Source: Cognatazoarcus halotolerans (GTDB lineage: Bacteria; Pseudomonadota; Gammaproteobacteria; Burkholderiales; Rhodocyclaceae). Taken from it: a DNA stretch of 64,000 nucleotides. The notes beneath the pieces were generated by a model. The model was not told the origin of the DNA. It was given only the letters and a program-made list of their open reading frames with translations, and searched no databases. The stretch lies in the NCBI RefSeq assembly GCF_009800965.1, contig NZ_WUAF01000010.1, forward strand, positions 62,001-126,000, in the 5' to 3' direction. Both the position numbers and the translations under genes were made by a program. Of this stretch, positions 8,403-17,731 are shown piece by piece; the first letter of the stretch is position 1, and each line of letters opens with the position of its first letter.

Positions 8403-10789
8403 TGGCATTTCCCCTGTCCGTAGTAGCAGGTGGTGAGGCGCGCGGCATTGCTGCCCTGGATCGTTCCGACATTGGGGAGCGTCGGGACGATGGAGGCATA
8501 GAATTCCGTGAGGTCCATCGCCGCGAAATCGAGGCGCTGGAGCTGCGCGATGGTGAAGCCCGAGCAGTCGGGGTTCTTGCCGGAGCCCCAGCCCTTGCCC
8601 ACCTGCACGCGGCCCTGTTCGTTGACGATGCGCGCGAGCTTGCTGTTGAAGCAGCACTTGCCGGTGATGTGCTCGATGCAGGCGACGCATTTGCCGAAAA
8701 CGCGGATGCAGGAGGAACACCACGTGCCGACCTTGTGGCATAGCCCGGCCCCTTCCTTCATCGCGAGCTTGCCTTCCTCCTCATTGCAGGACGACATGGA
8801 CATGACGATGTAGATGACCACGGCGATGGCGAGCGACCACGGATCGAAGGCGATCACCAAGCTATCGCCCGCATAAAGGACCGCCGAGCCGGCGGGCAGG
8901 GCGGCGCCATTGACGGCCACGGTCACGCCGTAGGTAGTGAAGGTGCCGCTGAAGCCGCCGCCGAGCAGCAGGGCCTGCATGCCCTGGTACAGGAACTCGC
9001 GGTTGTCGGCGTTCATCAGCACGTCGTAAACCAGGCGCGAGCCGGTGCCGAACAGGCTCTGATTGGTCATGCCGGCGCCGGCCGAGTCGGAATAGCAGCA
9101 GTTCTTGAACAACCGGTCGCGGCAGCGGTTGCTCTCGCCCTTGAAGACCTGCATGTTGTCGGTGTCGAGGTACACGCCCGCTTCGCGTGCGGCCTCCATC
9201 AGCGACATCGACCGGGCGAAGTCGGCGTCGTTGGTGTAGCTGGTGTTGAAGCAGTTTCCGGCGAGGCAGAAGACGTTCGCCGGACAGTTCGTTGCAGTGA
9301 CGGTAGTACCCGGCGGCACCGGGCAGGTGTAGGTGTTCTCAGTGATCTCGCAGATGCCGGTGGCCACGTTCATCTGCCGGCATACGGTGCCTGCTGGAGC
9401 ACAACCAGCCGCAATAAGCCGTGCGCACTCATCAGTCGCGGCGGCTTGCGCGCAGGCGAGCGTCGTCTCGTACTGCCAGCAGTCACGCGATACGGACGCG
9501 CCGTTCACCTCCTTGGTGGCCGGGCCGTCGACGCAGCGCGCGGTTCCCGCCACCGTGCAGCGGCCACCGGCGTCCAGGCCGGGGCACTGGTCGTCCCATC
9601 GATCGGTTTCGCTCACCGTTGTGTGGGGCCGTTCGTAATTCAGGACCATCTGCGGAATCGACCCATAGGCCGGATTGACCCGCCAGCCGACCACGGGACG
9701 TTGCGCGTCCTTGGTCCAGAAGTAGCCGGGCACGGTGCCCGTCACGTCATAGCCGATGAGTCCGGACGCCGTCGCGGACGGCGCATAGCAGGCGGACGCC
9801 TCGAAGGCGGAAATGTCGCCGCCCCAGCCCCAGCCCCACCAGGGCAGGATGTTGTCGCCACTCTGGGTCCCGGACGGACAGGCACCATAGACTTCGAGGA
9901 AGGGGCGCTCCAGCGCGCAGTCCCCGAGGCCCGAGTCGCCACCTCCGTCGGTGCAGACGCGCCGGTATTCCTGGGCAACCATGGCGGTCAGCCGACAACT
10001 GTCGCCGACGCACAGGTTGTCGGCGACCCAAAGTCCGTTCTGGCCGCTGCCCCACCACCATGAGCCGCTGCGGGGGAGCGTCGCGACCATGCGGGGAAAG
10101 GTCAGCGGCGTGGTCATATCAAGGTCGAAGTACGTCAAGGGCGTACCCCGGTCGGTAACCCGGAAATGCTGTTGGCTCGCAGGCCTGTCCGGTATGCACT
10201 GCACATCCAGTCCGGTGCGGCCCGAAGCGGCGTTGGCGAACCAGTTGCCCGGTGTGCAACTGCTGGTGCGCGACACCGATACGCTCAAGGAGCGCGTGCA
10301 GGAGTACGGGGAGGTGCCGCTGTACTGGCGGCAGACGCGGTCTTCGGTGGCGGGCGTGGCGACGCTATCGACCTCGCAGCCGCTGTAATAGGTGGCGATG
10401 TCTTCCAGGGTCGTCGCGGGGTTGGCGGCGATGGCTCGGGCGGCGCTCACTGCCGGGTCGTAGGGCGAGATGGCCTCGCGCGGCGTGTTGGCCGACGTCA
10501 TCGCCCCGCGCTGAGCCTCGCAGACGGGATCGCCGGTAGCGGTGGCGCAGGCGGTCAGGCGGGCATTGGCCGACCCCGCCAAGCTGGGCTGGCCGTAATA
10601 CGCGGTTTCCGGCGGCGTGGTGGTATAGCCCGGTACGGTGCTCGAGGCGCTCGGCGCATTGACCGTCCCCCGGATCACCGGGTTGGCCGCCTGGCCGGCT
10701 GCGGTGCCTTCCTCGAACGGGTCGGCCACGGCAGCGGTCTGCGTTGTGACGAAGCAGAAGAGCGTGATCCAGATGACCCAGCGACGCAT
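8399..10789 (-). CDS. traN: TraN, cysteine-rich outer-membrane mating-pair stabilisation protein
   Basis: The protein has 796 residues, a signal peptide (residues 1-22) and dozens of cysteines spread over the mature chain, dense near residues 640-720 (CCYSDSAG, then repeated C..C pairs around CIRVFGKCVACIEHITGKCC). These are marks of TraN, which contacts recipient outer-membrane proteins during mating. A Trp/Gly-rich patch (WWGWGWGGD near residue 325) is notable, and a hydrophobic segment near 655-675 precedes the last Cys cluster. It follows trbC by 9 bp and overlaps the next gene. Confidence 0.9.
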   Translation of the reverse strand: MRRWVIWITLFCFVTTQTAAVADPFEEGTAAGQAANPVIRGTVNAPSASSTVPGYTTTPPETAYYGQPSLAGSANARLTACATATGDPVCEAQRGAMTSANTPREAISPYDPAVSAARAIAANPATTLEDIATYYSGCEVDSVATPATEDRVCRQYSGTSPYSCTRSLSVSVSRTSSCTPGNWFANAASGRTGLDVQCIPDRPASQQHFRVTDRGTPLTYFDLDMTTPLTFPRMVATLPRSGSWWWGSGQNGLWVADNLCVGDSCRLTAMVAQEYRRVCTDGGGDSGLGDCALERPFLEVYGACPSGTQSGDNILPWWGWGWGGDISAFEASACYAPSATASGLIGYDVTGTVPGYFWTKDAQRPVVGWRVNPAYGSIPQMVLNYERPHTTVSETDRWDDQCPGLDAGGRCTVAGTARCVDGPATKEVNGASVSRDCWQYETTLACAQAAATDECARLIAAGCAPAGTVCRQMNVATGICEITENTYTCPVPPGTTVTATNCPANVFCLAGNCFNTSYTNDADFARSMSLMEAAREAGVYLDTDNMQVFKGESNRCRDRLFKNCCYSDSAGAGMTNQSLFGTGSRLVYDVLMNADNREFLYQGMQALLLGGGFSGTFTTYGVTVAVNGAALPAGSAVLYAGDSLVIAFDPWSLAIAVVIYIVMSMSSCNEEEGKLAMKEGAGLCHKVGTWCSSCIRVFGKCVACIEHITGKCCFNSKLARIVNEQGRVQVGKGWGSGKNPDCSGFTIAQLQRLDFAAMDLTEFYASIVPTLPNVGTIQGSNAARLTTCYYGQGKCQ

Positions 10790-10798
10790 CGTGGCCTC

Positions 10799-11548
10799 CT
10801 ATCCCCGAATCCGCTTCAGGAAGATGTCGGCTGCCGGGCCGAACCCGGGTGCCGACCGCTGCATGTATTCCAGCGCGTAGTCCAAGCTCACGTCGCCGGA
10901 GGTCCGCAGGAAGATCTCGGACGGCGCGCAGCTGCCACCGGCGCAGGGGACCGGTCGGGCGCCATCGCGCACCAGCACGAAGGTCGGGACCCGGGTGACG
11001 GCATAGCGGTCGAAGGCCTGCGGATCGATTTGCACCGCCACTTGCCGGTCGCCGATGAGGCGCTGCACCTGGACGACGGTGGTGCGCAGCGACCCGTCGG
11101 TGAAGCCCCGGAGGACGATGGAAGCCTGGGCGCGTGCGGCCTGCTCGATGAGGCGCTGCAGCGTAGGCTGCGGCATGGAGAGGCTGACGAACACCAGGAG
11201 TCCCGGCCCGGACGCCAGTCCCTCTGCTCGACTCATCGCCTGCGCTTGCGATGCATAGCCCCGCGCGAGGGCTTCGAGGTCGATCGGGGCACGGGCCGCT
11301 GGCGTCGGCAGTGCGTCGATGTGGGGTGGGGCCGGCACCGGCGCGGCTTGCAGTTCGGCGTCGCTCAGCATGCGATGTCGCTGCCGCACCTGCTCGATAT
11401 CCTGATCGGAGATCGTCGGCTGTTCGCGGCGGACCCGTTCGATGTCCGCGTCGGTGACGAGCGGCGGGTTCTGCGCCAGGGTCTGGGCGCTCGCCGCCAG
11501 CACAACGGCGAAGGCGAGGGCTGGAAGGACGGGATTAGAAGCCGACAC
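10799..11548 (-). CDS. trbC: TrbC, F-type pilus assembly protein
   Basis: The protein has 249 residues from the GTG at 11548, chosen because an AAGGA site precedes it and a signal peptide begins at once (SASNPVLPALAFAVVLAASAQTLA). The in-frame ATG further upstream lies inside traU and would add a Cys-rich non-signal extension. The C-terminal half carries the TrbC core: LLVFVSLSMPQPTLQRLIEQAA, then a GFTDGSLRTT segment and the YAVTRVPTFVLV strand of a thioredoxin-like fold without CxxC. TrbC works with TraW in the periplasm. The gene overlaps traU by 14 bp. Confidence 0.88.
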   Translation of the reverse strand: MSASNPVLPALAFAVVLAASAQTLAQNPPLVTDADIERVRREQPTISDQDIEQVRQRHRMLSDAELQAAPVPAPPHIDALPTPAARAPIDLEALARGYASQAQAMSRAEGLASGPGLLVFVSLSMPQPTLQRLIEQAARAQASIVLRGFTDGSLRTTVVQVQRLIGDRQVAVQIDPQAFDRYAVTRVPTFVLVRDGARPVPCAGGSCAPSEIFLRTSGDVSLDYALEYMQRSAPGFGPAADIFLKRIRG

Positions 11549-12560
11549 AGCAGTTCCTTTTGCGAAACAACATGAAGGCGAAGTCCTCGCCGCGCACGGG
11601 GTATTCCTTGCCGGCACCCCAGAGCACTGTGGTGCGGCCGAAGGGCTGGCAGCAACGGCCGGCCTCCTTCGCGGTGTTGGGGATCGGGTAGGTGAGCTGG
11701 GTCTTGTAGGCGGTCTTGTCCATGACCGGCTCGAAGTACGGTCCGCATAGGCCGGGCGTTCCGTGCCAGCCCCAGGCGATCAGTTCGCGGTGCATCTTTG
11801 CGGTCAGGCGCTGGGCCATCAGCGCGGCGGTGCGCACGCCGCCCAGGTGGTAGGGCACGTGGCCGTCGAGCGGATAAATGCCACCCTGGCAGCCGGCGCA
11901 CCAGAAGAGATCCTTGAGGCCGAAGCCCACCGAGGCGGCGACGCAGTCGGTCGCGCAAGCGGCGATGGCGACCGGATTGGCGAAGAGCACGGCGTCGGGG
12001 TTGAGGATCAGGGTGAGCTCGTCGTCATTCCAGAGCGGGTCGACCTCGGTGAGGTAGGCGAGGTCGAAAGAGCCCTCCTCCAGGCAGGGGAAATCCGTGA
12101 CCACTTCTAGCCAGTACATCACCGGGTTCACGTAGAAGTGCGCCTGGTAGAAGCTGCCGCCGTCGCCATCGCCTTCCGGGCGGGTGAAGCGCGCGGCCTC
12201 CGGCGCCGGAATGCCCGGGTCGAGATCGACGCCGCCCAAGGAAACGAGGCAGAAGGGCTTGCGCACCGCTTCGACGTGCCGTGCGGGCTCCCAGAAGCCG
12301 ATGGAGAGCCCGATGGTCGGATTGACGCCGCAACTGCAGACGGGGCTGGACGGGTTGTCGGTGTCTTCCTGGTCGCCGAAGTTGGCGACGCGTGCGGCAC
12401 CGATGCTGATGGGCAGGATGCAGGACCAGCAGATGTCGGTGATCGGGTTGGGGAACTTGCCCGTGCAGGTGGCCGCGCCGGCGGCCCGGGCCGGCAGGGT
12501 GGCGAGTCCCACGAACAGCGCGAGCACGAGGGAGATGGCGGGACGACACGACCGGGTCAT
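11535..12560 (-). CDS. traU: TraU, F-type pilus assembly/DNA transfer protein
   Basis: The protein has 341 residues with a signal peptide (1-26). The mature start, CTGKFPNPITDICWSCILPISIG, is diagnostic of TraU, followed by conserved Cys pairs such as SSPVCSCGVNPTIGLSIGFWEP and WCAGCQGGIYPL and a final CCQPFGR...NCCVGF. TraU is a periplasmic protein needed for DNA transfer more than for pilus extension in F. The start is the ATG overlapping the traW stop (ATGA). Confidence 0.92.
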   Translation of the reverse strand: MTRSCRPAISLVLALFVGLATLPARAAGAATCTGKFPNPITDICWSCILPISIGAARVANFGDQEDTDNPSSPVCSCGVNPTIGLSIGFWEPARHVEAVRKPFCLVSLGGVDLDPGIPAPEAARFTRPEGDGDGGSFYQAHFYVNPVMYWLEVVTDFPCLEEGSFDLAYLTEVDPLWNDDELTLILNPDAVLFANPVAIAACATDCVAASVGFGLKDLFWCAGCQGGIYPLDGHVPYHLGGVRTAALMAQRLTAKMHRELIAWGWHGTPGLCGPYFEPVMDKTAYKTQLTYPIPNTAKEAGRCCQPFGRTTVLWGAGKEYPVRGEDFAFMLFRKRNCCVGF

Positions 12561-13189
12561 CGCGCGAGCTCCAGTTCGTCGACCCGCAGCCGCAGCCCCT
12601 CCTGCGAGACCAGGGCCGGTACCTGGGCGATGCCCAGGCGGCGCGTGAGCAGGCCGTGCTGGTCGTAGTAGATGGGGGTTCGCCAGGACTTCATCAGCTC
12701 CAGGTACGAACCACCCACCAGGATCGGCTTGACGCGTCCCTGGTACGACGCCATCAGCTGCCGCGCCCGGGCGACCTGGAGCGGGTCGCGGGCGTCGAAG
12801 AACAGCAGGTGCCGGGACAGCGACACCACCTCGAGCGGGTTCTTGCGCGTACCGGCGGCAAATAGCAGCTCGCCCTGGGTGCCGAGGAGGTTGCGATCGA
12901 GGGTGAAGCTCGGATCGACGTAGTAGGTTCGCGCGGTTTCGGTGGGGTGCAGGCCCGCCACCGGTGGTGGGTGTTTCACATACTCGATGCCGCGGCCCCG
13001 GGCTTGCTCTTCCAGGCGCTTGAGTTCGCCGCTGCGTTCCATGTCCCGCAAGCGCCGGTCGATCATCTGCAGCAGGTGGGGTTCGCTGATCTCGTAGGTT
13101 GGGCCGATGACGCCCAACTCCACGGCGAACGCGGTGGGCGCAAGGAGGCTCAGACCCGCCGCGACGACGAGCATCTTGAGTACGGTCAT
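12557..13189 (-). CDS. traW: TraW, F-type pilus assembly protein
   Basis: The protein has 210 residues, a signal peptide to about residue 22 and a mature N-terminus VELGVIGPTYEISEPHLLQMI, the TraW hallmark (GxxGxxYPIxExDLL). Later, TYYVDPSFTLDRNL and the paired Phe/Asp motif LLFFDARDP match the family. It is a periplasmic partner of TrbC. Start and stop both overlap neighbours by 4 bp, showing tight translational coupling. Confidence 0.9.
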   Translation of the reverse strand: MTVLKMLVVAAGLSLLAPTAFAVELGVIGPTYEISEPHLLQMIDRRLRDMERSGELKRLEEQARGRGIEYVKHPPPVAGLHPTETARTYYVDPSFTLDRNLLGTQGELLFAAGTRKNPLEVVSLSRHLLFFDARDPLQVARARQLMASYQGRVKPILVGGSYLELMKSWRTPIYYDQHGLLTRRLGIAQVPALVSQEGLRLRVDELELAR

Positions 13190-13587
13190 GGCGTGCTCCC
13201 GCCCGGGCAGCGCACCTGCTGGGCCCATTGTTCTTCTCCCGCCGCATCCCGCAGGTGGCTGGCGCGGATCAGCCCCAGTAGCACTGGATCGCCGCCGCCC
13301 TGGGAAAGGGCGCGGCGCAATTCGCTGGTGCGCATCGAGCGGCCGCAACGCTGCGGAAATGCCGCCAGGTAAGCCCGGGCCCCGGCTTCGGCGGCGGGCG
13401 CGATCCGCTGCAGCAAGCCCAAGTAGTCGTCGAGCGGCATCTCTTCGTCGTAGGCATTCGAACTCGGCAGCGGGCCGCGCGCCGGACTGGTTTGTCCCCA
13501 GACCGGCAGAGCGGCAGAGGTGGCGGCCAGGACCACGGCGGCGAGCCCGGGGGCGAGTCGCGACATCGGTGCGGTGCGATGCTTCAT
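13186..13587 (-). CDS. Small secreted protein of the transfer operon, unknown
   Basis: The protein has 133 residues with a signal peptide (hydrophobic residues 10-30, cleavage near VWGQTS). The mature part is helical with two cysteines (QRCGRS and VRCPGG) that could form a disulfide. It sits between the signal peptidase gene and traW and overlaps traW by 4 bp. I cannot name the family; ICE transfer operons of this type often have such a small periplasmic gene at this point. Confidence 0.7.
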   Translation of the reverse strand: MKHRTAPMSRLAPGLAAVVLAATSAALPVWGQTSPARGPLPSSNAYDEEMPLDDYLGLLQRIAPAAEAGARAYLAAFPQRCGRSMRTSELRRALSQGGGDPVLLGLIRASHLRDAAGEEQWAQQVRCPGGSTP

Positions 13588-13598
13588 GCCCGCCTCCG

Positions 13599-14189
13599 TC
13601 AGAACAGCGGCACCGCTCGGCCGATAACTTGATCGGCGCGAACCAGCCCGCTCGCGGCATAGCGCGAATCGAAGGAGTCGGAGCTGGTGCCCTGCGCGTA
13701 GAAGTAGCCGGGCGGGATGACCGTAGGCGCGATCGGTGCCAGCGGGCGCCGGTCGTGGGCGTGGGTCTTGGCGACCCCGACCGGCACTCCGTTGATGGCG
13801 ACGACGCGCCCCTGCACCGTGACCGCATCGCCGGGCAGTCCGCGGACGATCTTGAAGAAAGGCTGGCCGCGCAGGCCGGGGTAGTCGGCCTGCGCGCGGC
13901 CGTTGAAGGCGAACACCACATAGTCGCCGCGACGCAGTTCTCCGGCATCCTTCACCAGCAGCGCGACCCGGTAGGGCAAGCTGGGCGTCCAGTTGAACAG
14001 CACGGGCAGCCGCGGCGTCGCATCGACGAAGAGCCGCACATAGGCGAGGCCCCAGATCGCTAAAATTGGCAGGTAGAGGTACCAGCGCCGGCGCATGTGG
14101 CGCAGGAAGTCGGTGAAATCGTCGAGGGCACGCCGCCCGAAGGAGCGGGCCGGGACTTCAGATGCCACCGGGGGGATCGGTTCCTTCAT
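13599..14189 (-). CDS. S26-family signal peptidase (TrhF/TraF-peptidase-like)
   Basis: The protein has 196 residues from the ATG overlapping the trbI stop. After a cytoplasmic N-tail a membrane helix (YLYLPILAIWGLAYVRLF, near residues 41-58) leads into the S26 peptidase domain: the LFNWTPSLPYRVALLVK segment with the likely nucleophile Ser near residue 70, a GDYVVFAF strand, and the FFKIVRGLPGD block with the likely general-base Lys near residue 105. Such peptidases process the pilin, possibly with cyclisation or other maturation. The SXT counterpart is TrsF/TrhF. The usual SMP motif reads SLP here. Confidence 0.85.
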   Translation of the reverse strand: MKEPIPPVASEVPARSFGRRALDDFTDFLRHMRRRWYLYLPILAIWGLAYVRLFVDATPRLPVLFNWTPSLPYRVALLVKDAGELRRGDYVVFAFNGRAQADYPGLRGQPFFKIVRGLPGDAVTVQGRVVAINGVPVGVAKTHAHDRRPLAPIAPTVIPPGYFYAQGTSSDSFDSRYAASGLVRADQVIGRAVPLF

Positions 14190-14566
14190 GGGGCTTCCAC
14201 CTTTCTGCGCAGTTGTGGCGTCAGGTCGACGGTGTTGGGCGTCGATCCGGCCACGGCGGTCTTGAGGAGTACCAGGCAGCCGCATTCCCGCGGCAGCTCA
14301 TCGAGGGCGGCCGGCAGGCGCTGGGCGAAGGTCTTCGCCATGGAGAGCGCCTTCTGCCGGTCTTCTTCCGAGGAGGGCTGACTAAGCGTCTTGGTCAGGA
14401 TCTGGGTGAACTCGGCTTCCTTAGCGCGGTACACCTCGGCCACATCGACCACCCCGACGACCAGGGCCGGCCGCAGCACCCAGCGGTCGTAGGCCGCGAG
14501 CGATGCGGCCACCACGACCAGCGTCACCAAGCCGTGGGCAAGCCAGTGGAGAACGGTCGCTTTCAT
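14186..14566 (-). CDS. trbI: TrbI-like F-type conjugation protein
   Basis: The protein has 126 residues. An N-terminal membrane anchor (GLVTLVVVAASLAAYDRWVL) is followed by a periplasmic helical domain with DVAEVYRAKE near residue 40 and a conserved double-Cys segment (ECGCLVLLKTAVAG), as in F-type TrbI, a small inner-membrane protein that influences pilus retraction. It overlaps traC and the peptidase gene by 4 bp each. Confidence 0.8.
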   Translation of the reverse strand: MKATVLHWLAHGLVTLVVVAASLAAYDRWVLRPALVVGVVDVAEVYRAKEAEFTQILTKTLSQPSSEEDRQKALSMAKTFAQRLPAALDELPRECGCLVLLKTAVAGSTPNTVDLTPQLRRKVEAP

Positions 14567-17124
14567 ACCGCGTGCCCCCGGCGCCGCAACAGTTCGGTGA
14601 TCGCCTCATCGATCGAGAAGCCCCGGGCGCGCAATTCGTCGATGGGGGCGTTGTCCTCGAGCTTGTTGGAGAACAGCAGATGGGTGGCCGGATCGAGGAT
14701 GGCGCGGGCCACACCTTCGCCCACCGGCGAGGAGATGTAGAGTTCGGAGAACACGCCGGCCTCGGTGCGCAACGAGTTCAAGAGGCGCTTCTTCGGCTCG
14801 TCCATGGTGAGCCGGCCCTTGCGGTCGAGCATCTCAATCGACTCGGGCTTCTGGCGCAGCAGGAAGACCCAGTCCGAGCAGTTGAAGGCGGCCTCCATCT
14901 GGGCCGAGCCATAGAAGTCGTCGGCGCTTTGCGTCGCCGTGCCCAAGGCACCGCCGTACTTGCGGGCACGCCGGGCCGCCTCCTCGATCACGGCTGCCTT
15001 GACAGGATCGTCGGCGCCGATATCGCCCAACTGCTGCTTCAGCTCGTCGACGAACAGCACCTTGCGCCGGTTGCGGGTGAGGTACATCTCGCCGGTGATC
15101 CGGTGCAGCAGCAGGATGTTGACCACCGCATGGAGGTCGGGCCGGCGCTTCAGCTCCTCGTTCTCGATGACGATGAAGTCATTGGAGAAATCGACGTTGT
15201 TGCGGCCCTCGAAGAAGCGCTCGTACTGCCCGCCGCGTGCATAGGGGTTGAGCATGATGGCGAGGTCCTTGATGCGCTGATCATTGACCACGCCGAGTTC
15301 CTCGATGGTCCCGCCCTTGAAGGCGTCGCGCAGCCCCGTGATGCGCAGCCCGTTCCCGTATTCGCGCCAGAGCTTCAAGACCATCGCCGAGATCGCCTTG
15401 TACTGGACCTCTTCGAGCGCGTGCTGCATCGAGCACATCTTCGCGATGCCCGGCACCAGCATGTCGATGTCTTCATTGATGTCGACGATGTGGGTGAACG
15501 GGTCGAGGCAGATGTCGACGTCCGGGCGGAACTCGATGTAGGTGCCCTGGGCCTTGCGGCACAGCTTCTCGAAGGAACGCCCGAGGTCGAGCATCCAGAC
15601 CTTGGCGCCGATGGCACGGTAGGACCAGGCCATCTCGTTCATCAGCACCGACTTGCCCGAGCCGGGAGCGCCGATGATGGCGAAGTTGTAGTTGCCCAGG
15701 TCGTTATCGAAGATATCCAGAGTCATCAACTGGCCGCGCCGGCCGCCGAAAACCAGGGCCGGGGTGCGCGTGCCGCGCCACTCGGCGATCAGCGGCGCCA
15801 TATGGATGGCGTTGGCCATCGTCTTGCGCGTGACCCGGCGCATCTTCACCAGGTCCCTGTGAAACTTCTCGGTCAGCGTCATGGGAAGGCTGGCCAGCAA
15901 CGCCTGGCGGTGCATGTAGGCGTCGGCGTTGAGCTGAAAACCGCGGCCGCGCCAGATGGCGTTGGCGGCTTCGTGGGCGGCGACCGCTTTGTCTGGGGCG
16001 GTGAAGAGCGCCAGCTGGTGGTAGAGGCTCACCAGGCTGCCGCCGGTGTCGATGGCATCCGCCGCGGCCGTCCAGTCGTCCAGCTTCTTTTTCACGTCGG
16101 GCATGACGTCGGCCATCTTCGACTTGGCGTTCTGCGTCGCCCGCACATGGTTGGCGGTCACCACCGACTTGGTGACGTTGGGGTCGAGCACATGCACGCC
16201 CAGCGTCAGCAGGAAGGGGGCGCTGTACTGCAGCGCCGGCTGCATCAGGTCGCCGATGAGGGAACCCATCTGCCAGAGCGCGAAGCGTTCCGGGAAGCTC
16301 TTGATCGAGTAGAAGCGCGCCTCCAGCACGTCGGAGATCGCTTCCTTCCACAAGGTGAGGCCGCCCGGGTGCGGGTCCTGGATGGTGTCGAAGTCCACGA
16401 TCTGGTCGCGCAGCTCGCGCCCGTCGTCGTAGTGAAGGTCCGGAGCGTCGGTCTGCGAAATGCGATCCGGGTTGGTGAAGAGGGCGCACCAGTTGATCAG
16501 GTCGGCGGCGTCGCAGACACGGTTCGGGAGGGAGGCCGAGCGCAGCGTCGAGGCCATCGAGTCGCGCAGCGCCATCAATTCGTCGCGCCGGTTGAGATCT
16601 TCGGCATCGCCCGGGAAGGCGACGGAGAGCATCAGGCGGAAGTCCCGGATCGTGTAGTGGAAGCCCGCCGTGAGCGACTTCTGCGCGCCTTGCAGCAGAT
16701 GGCCGACGCGCTGGCGGGCGAGCTTCCTGAACAGGTTGCCGTTGCGGGCCGGGCGGCCCCAAGCTTTGGCCTGTTCGGCCTGGGTCGCGTCCTCGACCCG
16801 CAAATTGGCGTAGCGCCGCAAGGGCTCGCGCACCTGGGGCGAGGCGAAAAGGTGGAACTGGATGCCAGTGCCGGTCGGGCAGTTGGCGTAGAGCGAGACC
16901 AGGACTTCCGCCATGCGCTCGTCCGCGCCGGACTGGGGCATGAGTTCCAGCAGGAAGCCCATGCTGTCGCGATTGACGAAGATCTTCTCGGCGGCGAGGT
17001 AGGCGGAGTAGGGCAGCCAGTTGGCGAACTGCTCGGCCGGCGTCTCCACCGGCCGGCTGAAGGCGAAGCGCGGTGCCTCGGAGCGGCCGCGGGGTGTAGT
17101 AGTGTCGAGATGCGGGGTGCTCAT
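14563..17124 (-). CDS. traC: TraC, VirB4-class ATPase of the F-type T4SS
   Basis: The protein has 853 residues. The Walker A motif GAPGSGKSVLMNEMAW lies near residues 483-498 after the strand YNFAIIG, and Walker B is at KVLFVDELKQQLG near residues 690-700. The N-terminal VirB4/TraC domain starts with QFANWLPYSAYLAAEKIFVNRDSMGFLLELMPQ. TraC is the motor at the cytoplasmic face that drives pilin extraction and assembly. The length matches family members (about 850-900). It begins 8 bp from traV. Confidence 0.94.
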   Translation of the reverse strand: MSTPHLDTTTPRGRSEAPRFAFSRPVETPAEQFANWLPYSAYLAAEKIFVNRDSMGFLLELMPQSGADERMAEVLVSLYANCPTGTGIQFHLFASPQVREPLRRYANLRVEDATQAEQAKAWGRPARNGNLFRKLARQRVGHLLQGAQKSLTAGFHYTIRDFRLMLSVAFPGDAEDLNRRDELMALRDSMASTLRSASLPNRVCDAADLINWCALFTNPDRISQTDAPDLHYDDGRELRDQIVDFDTIQDPHPGGLTLWKEAISDVLEARFYSIKSFPERFALWQMGSLIGDLMQPALQYSAPFLLTLGVHVLDPNVTKSVVTANHVRATQNAKSKMADVMPDVKKKLDDWTAAADAIDTGGSLVSLYHQLALFTAPDKAVAAHEAANAIWRGRGFQLNADAYMHRQALLASLPMTLTEKFHRDLVKMRRVTRKTMANAIHMAPLIAEWRGTRTPALVFGGRRGQLMTLDIFDNDLGNYNFAIIGAPGSGKSVLMNEMAWSYRAIGAKVWMLDLGRSFEKLCRKAQGTYIEFRPDVDICLDPFTHIVDINEDIDMLVPGIAKMCSMQHALEEVQYKAISAMVLKLWREYGNGLRITGLRDAFKGGTIEELGVVNDQRIKDLAIMLNPYARGGQYERFFEGRNNVDFSNDFIVIENEELKRRPDLHAVVNILLLHRITGEMYLTRNRRKVLFVDELKQQLGDIGADDPVKAAVIEEAARRARKYGGALGTATQSADDFYGSAQMEAAFNCSDWVFLLRQKPESIEMLDRKGRLTMDEPKKRLLNSLRTEAGVFSELYISSPVGEGVARAILDPATHLLFSNKLEDNAPIDELRARGFSIDEAITELLRRRGHAV

Positions 17125-17131
17125 GGCGTCC

Positions 17132-17731
17132 TCACTGTGCGCGGCTGGCGCCGGGTCCGGTGACGGTTGGCCGCTGCAGCAAGCTAGGCGCCGCCGGCGA
17201 GTTGCCTCCGGGGTTCGATTCGGTGGCGGTATCCGGAGCGGACTTAGTTGGCAAGTTCGGCGGTGGCTTCAGTGGCGCATAGGCGTCGCGGATCTGGCGC
17301 TGCACGTGGTCGATCAGCCATTGACCGTTGTCCACCTGCACATACACGTAGCCCTGGTCGTACAGGTCACCGTCCGCGTCTTCCCAGGGCTTGATCCACA
17401 GGCGCAGGACGCGGGCCTGCGAGCGCAAGGGGCTGGGCGCCACGCCGGGACCCGAATCGCCGGCGGTTGCGGGAAATGCGGCGCGCGTCGTCGCTTCGGG
17501 AGCCCGCTTGTCGGATTCATCTTGCCGGGCGGCGGGGGAGCGCCGCGCCCGCTGGCTGGGCAGGTTGTGATGCAGGGCATTGGCATAGGTGCCCGCCACC
17601 GATTCGCAGGCGACCCCTTCGGGCGCCTTGCAGGCGTACTTCGAGTCGCCGCCCAGTCCCGACATGTTCATGCAGGCACCCAGGGGGAGGAGCAGGCAGG
17701 CCGTGGCGATGCGCAGGATGAGGGTCCTCAT
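17132..17731 (-). CDS. traV: TraV, outer-membrane lipoprotein of the T4SS core
   Basis: The protein has 199 residues. The lipoprotein signal ends LLLPLGAC with the lipidated Cys near residue 20, followed by [32 protein letters not shown], the TraV motif with two more Cys. The C-terminal part contains [16 protein letters not shown]-like residues (read here as [18 protein letters not shown]). TraV (VirB7-like) anchors the TraB/TraK ring in the outer membrane. Confidence 0.9.
   Translation of the reverse strand: MRTLILRIATACLLLPLGACMNMSGLGGDSKYACKAPEGVACESVAGTYANALHHNLPSQRARRSPAARQDESDKRAPEATTRAAFPATAGDSGPGVAPSPLRSQARVLRLWIKPWEDADGDLYDQGYVYVQVDNGQWLIDHVQRQIRDAYAPLKPPPNLPTKSAPDTATESNPGGNSPAAPSLLQRPTVTGPGASRAQ

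Noticed and set aside
14503-17163. Plus-strand open frame of 886 codons opposite traC
   Set aside because: Pure antisense shadow of traC: GC-rich third positions keep stops away; composition is unlike a folded protein.
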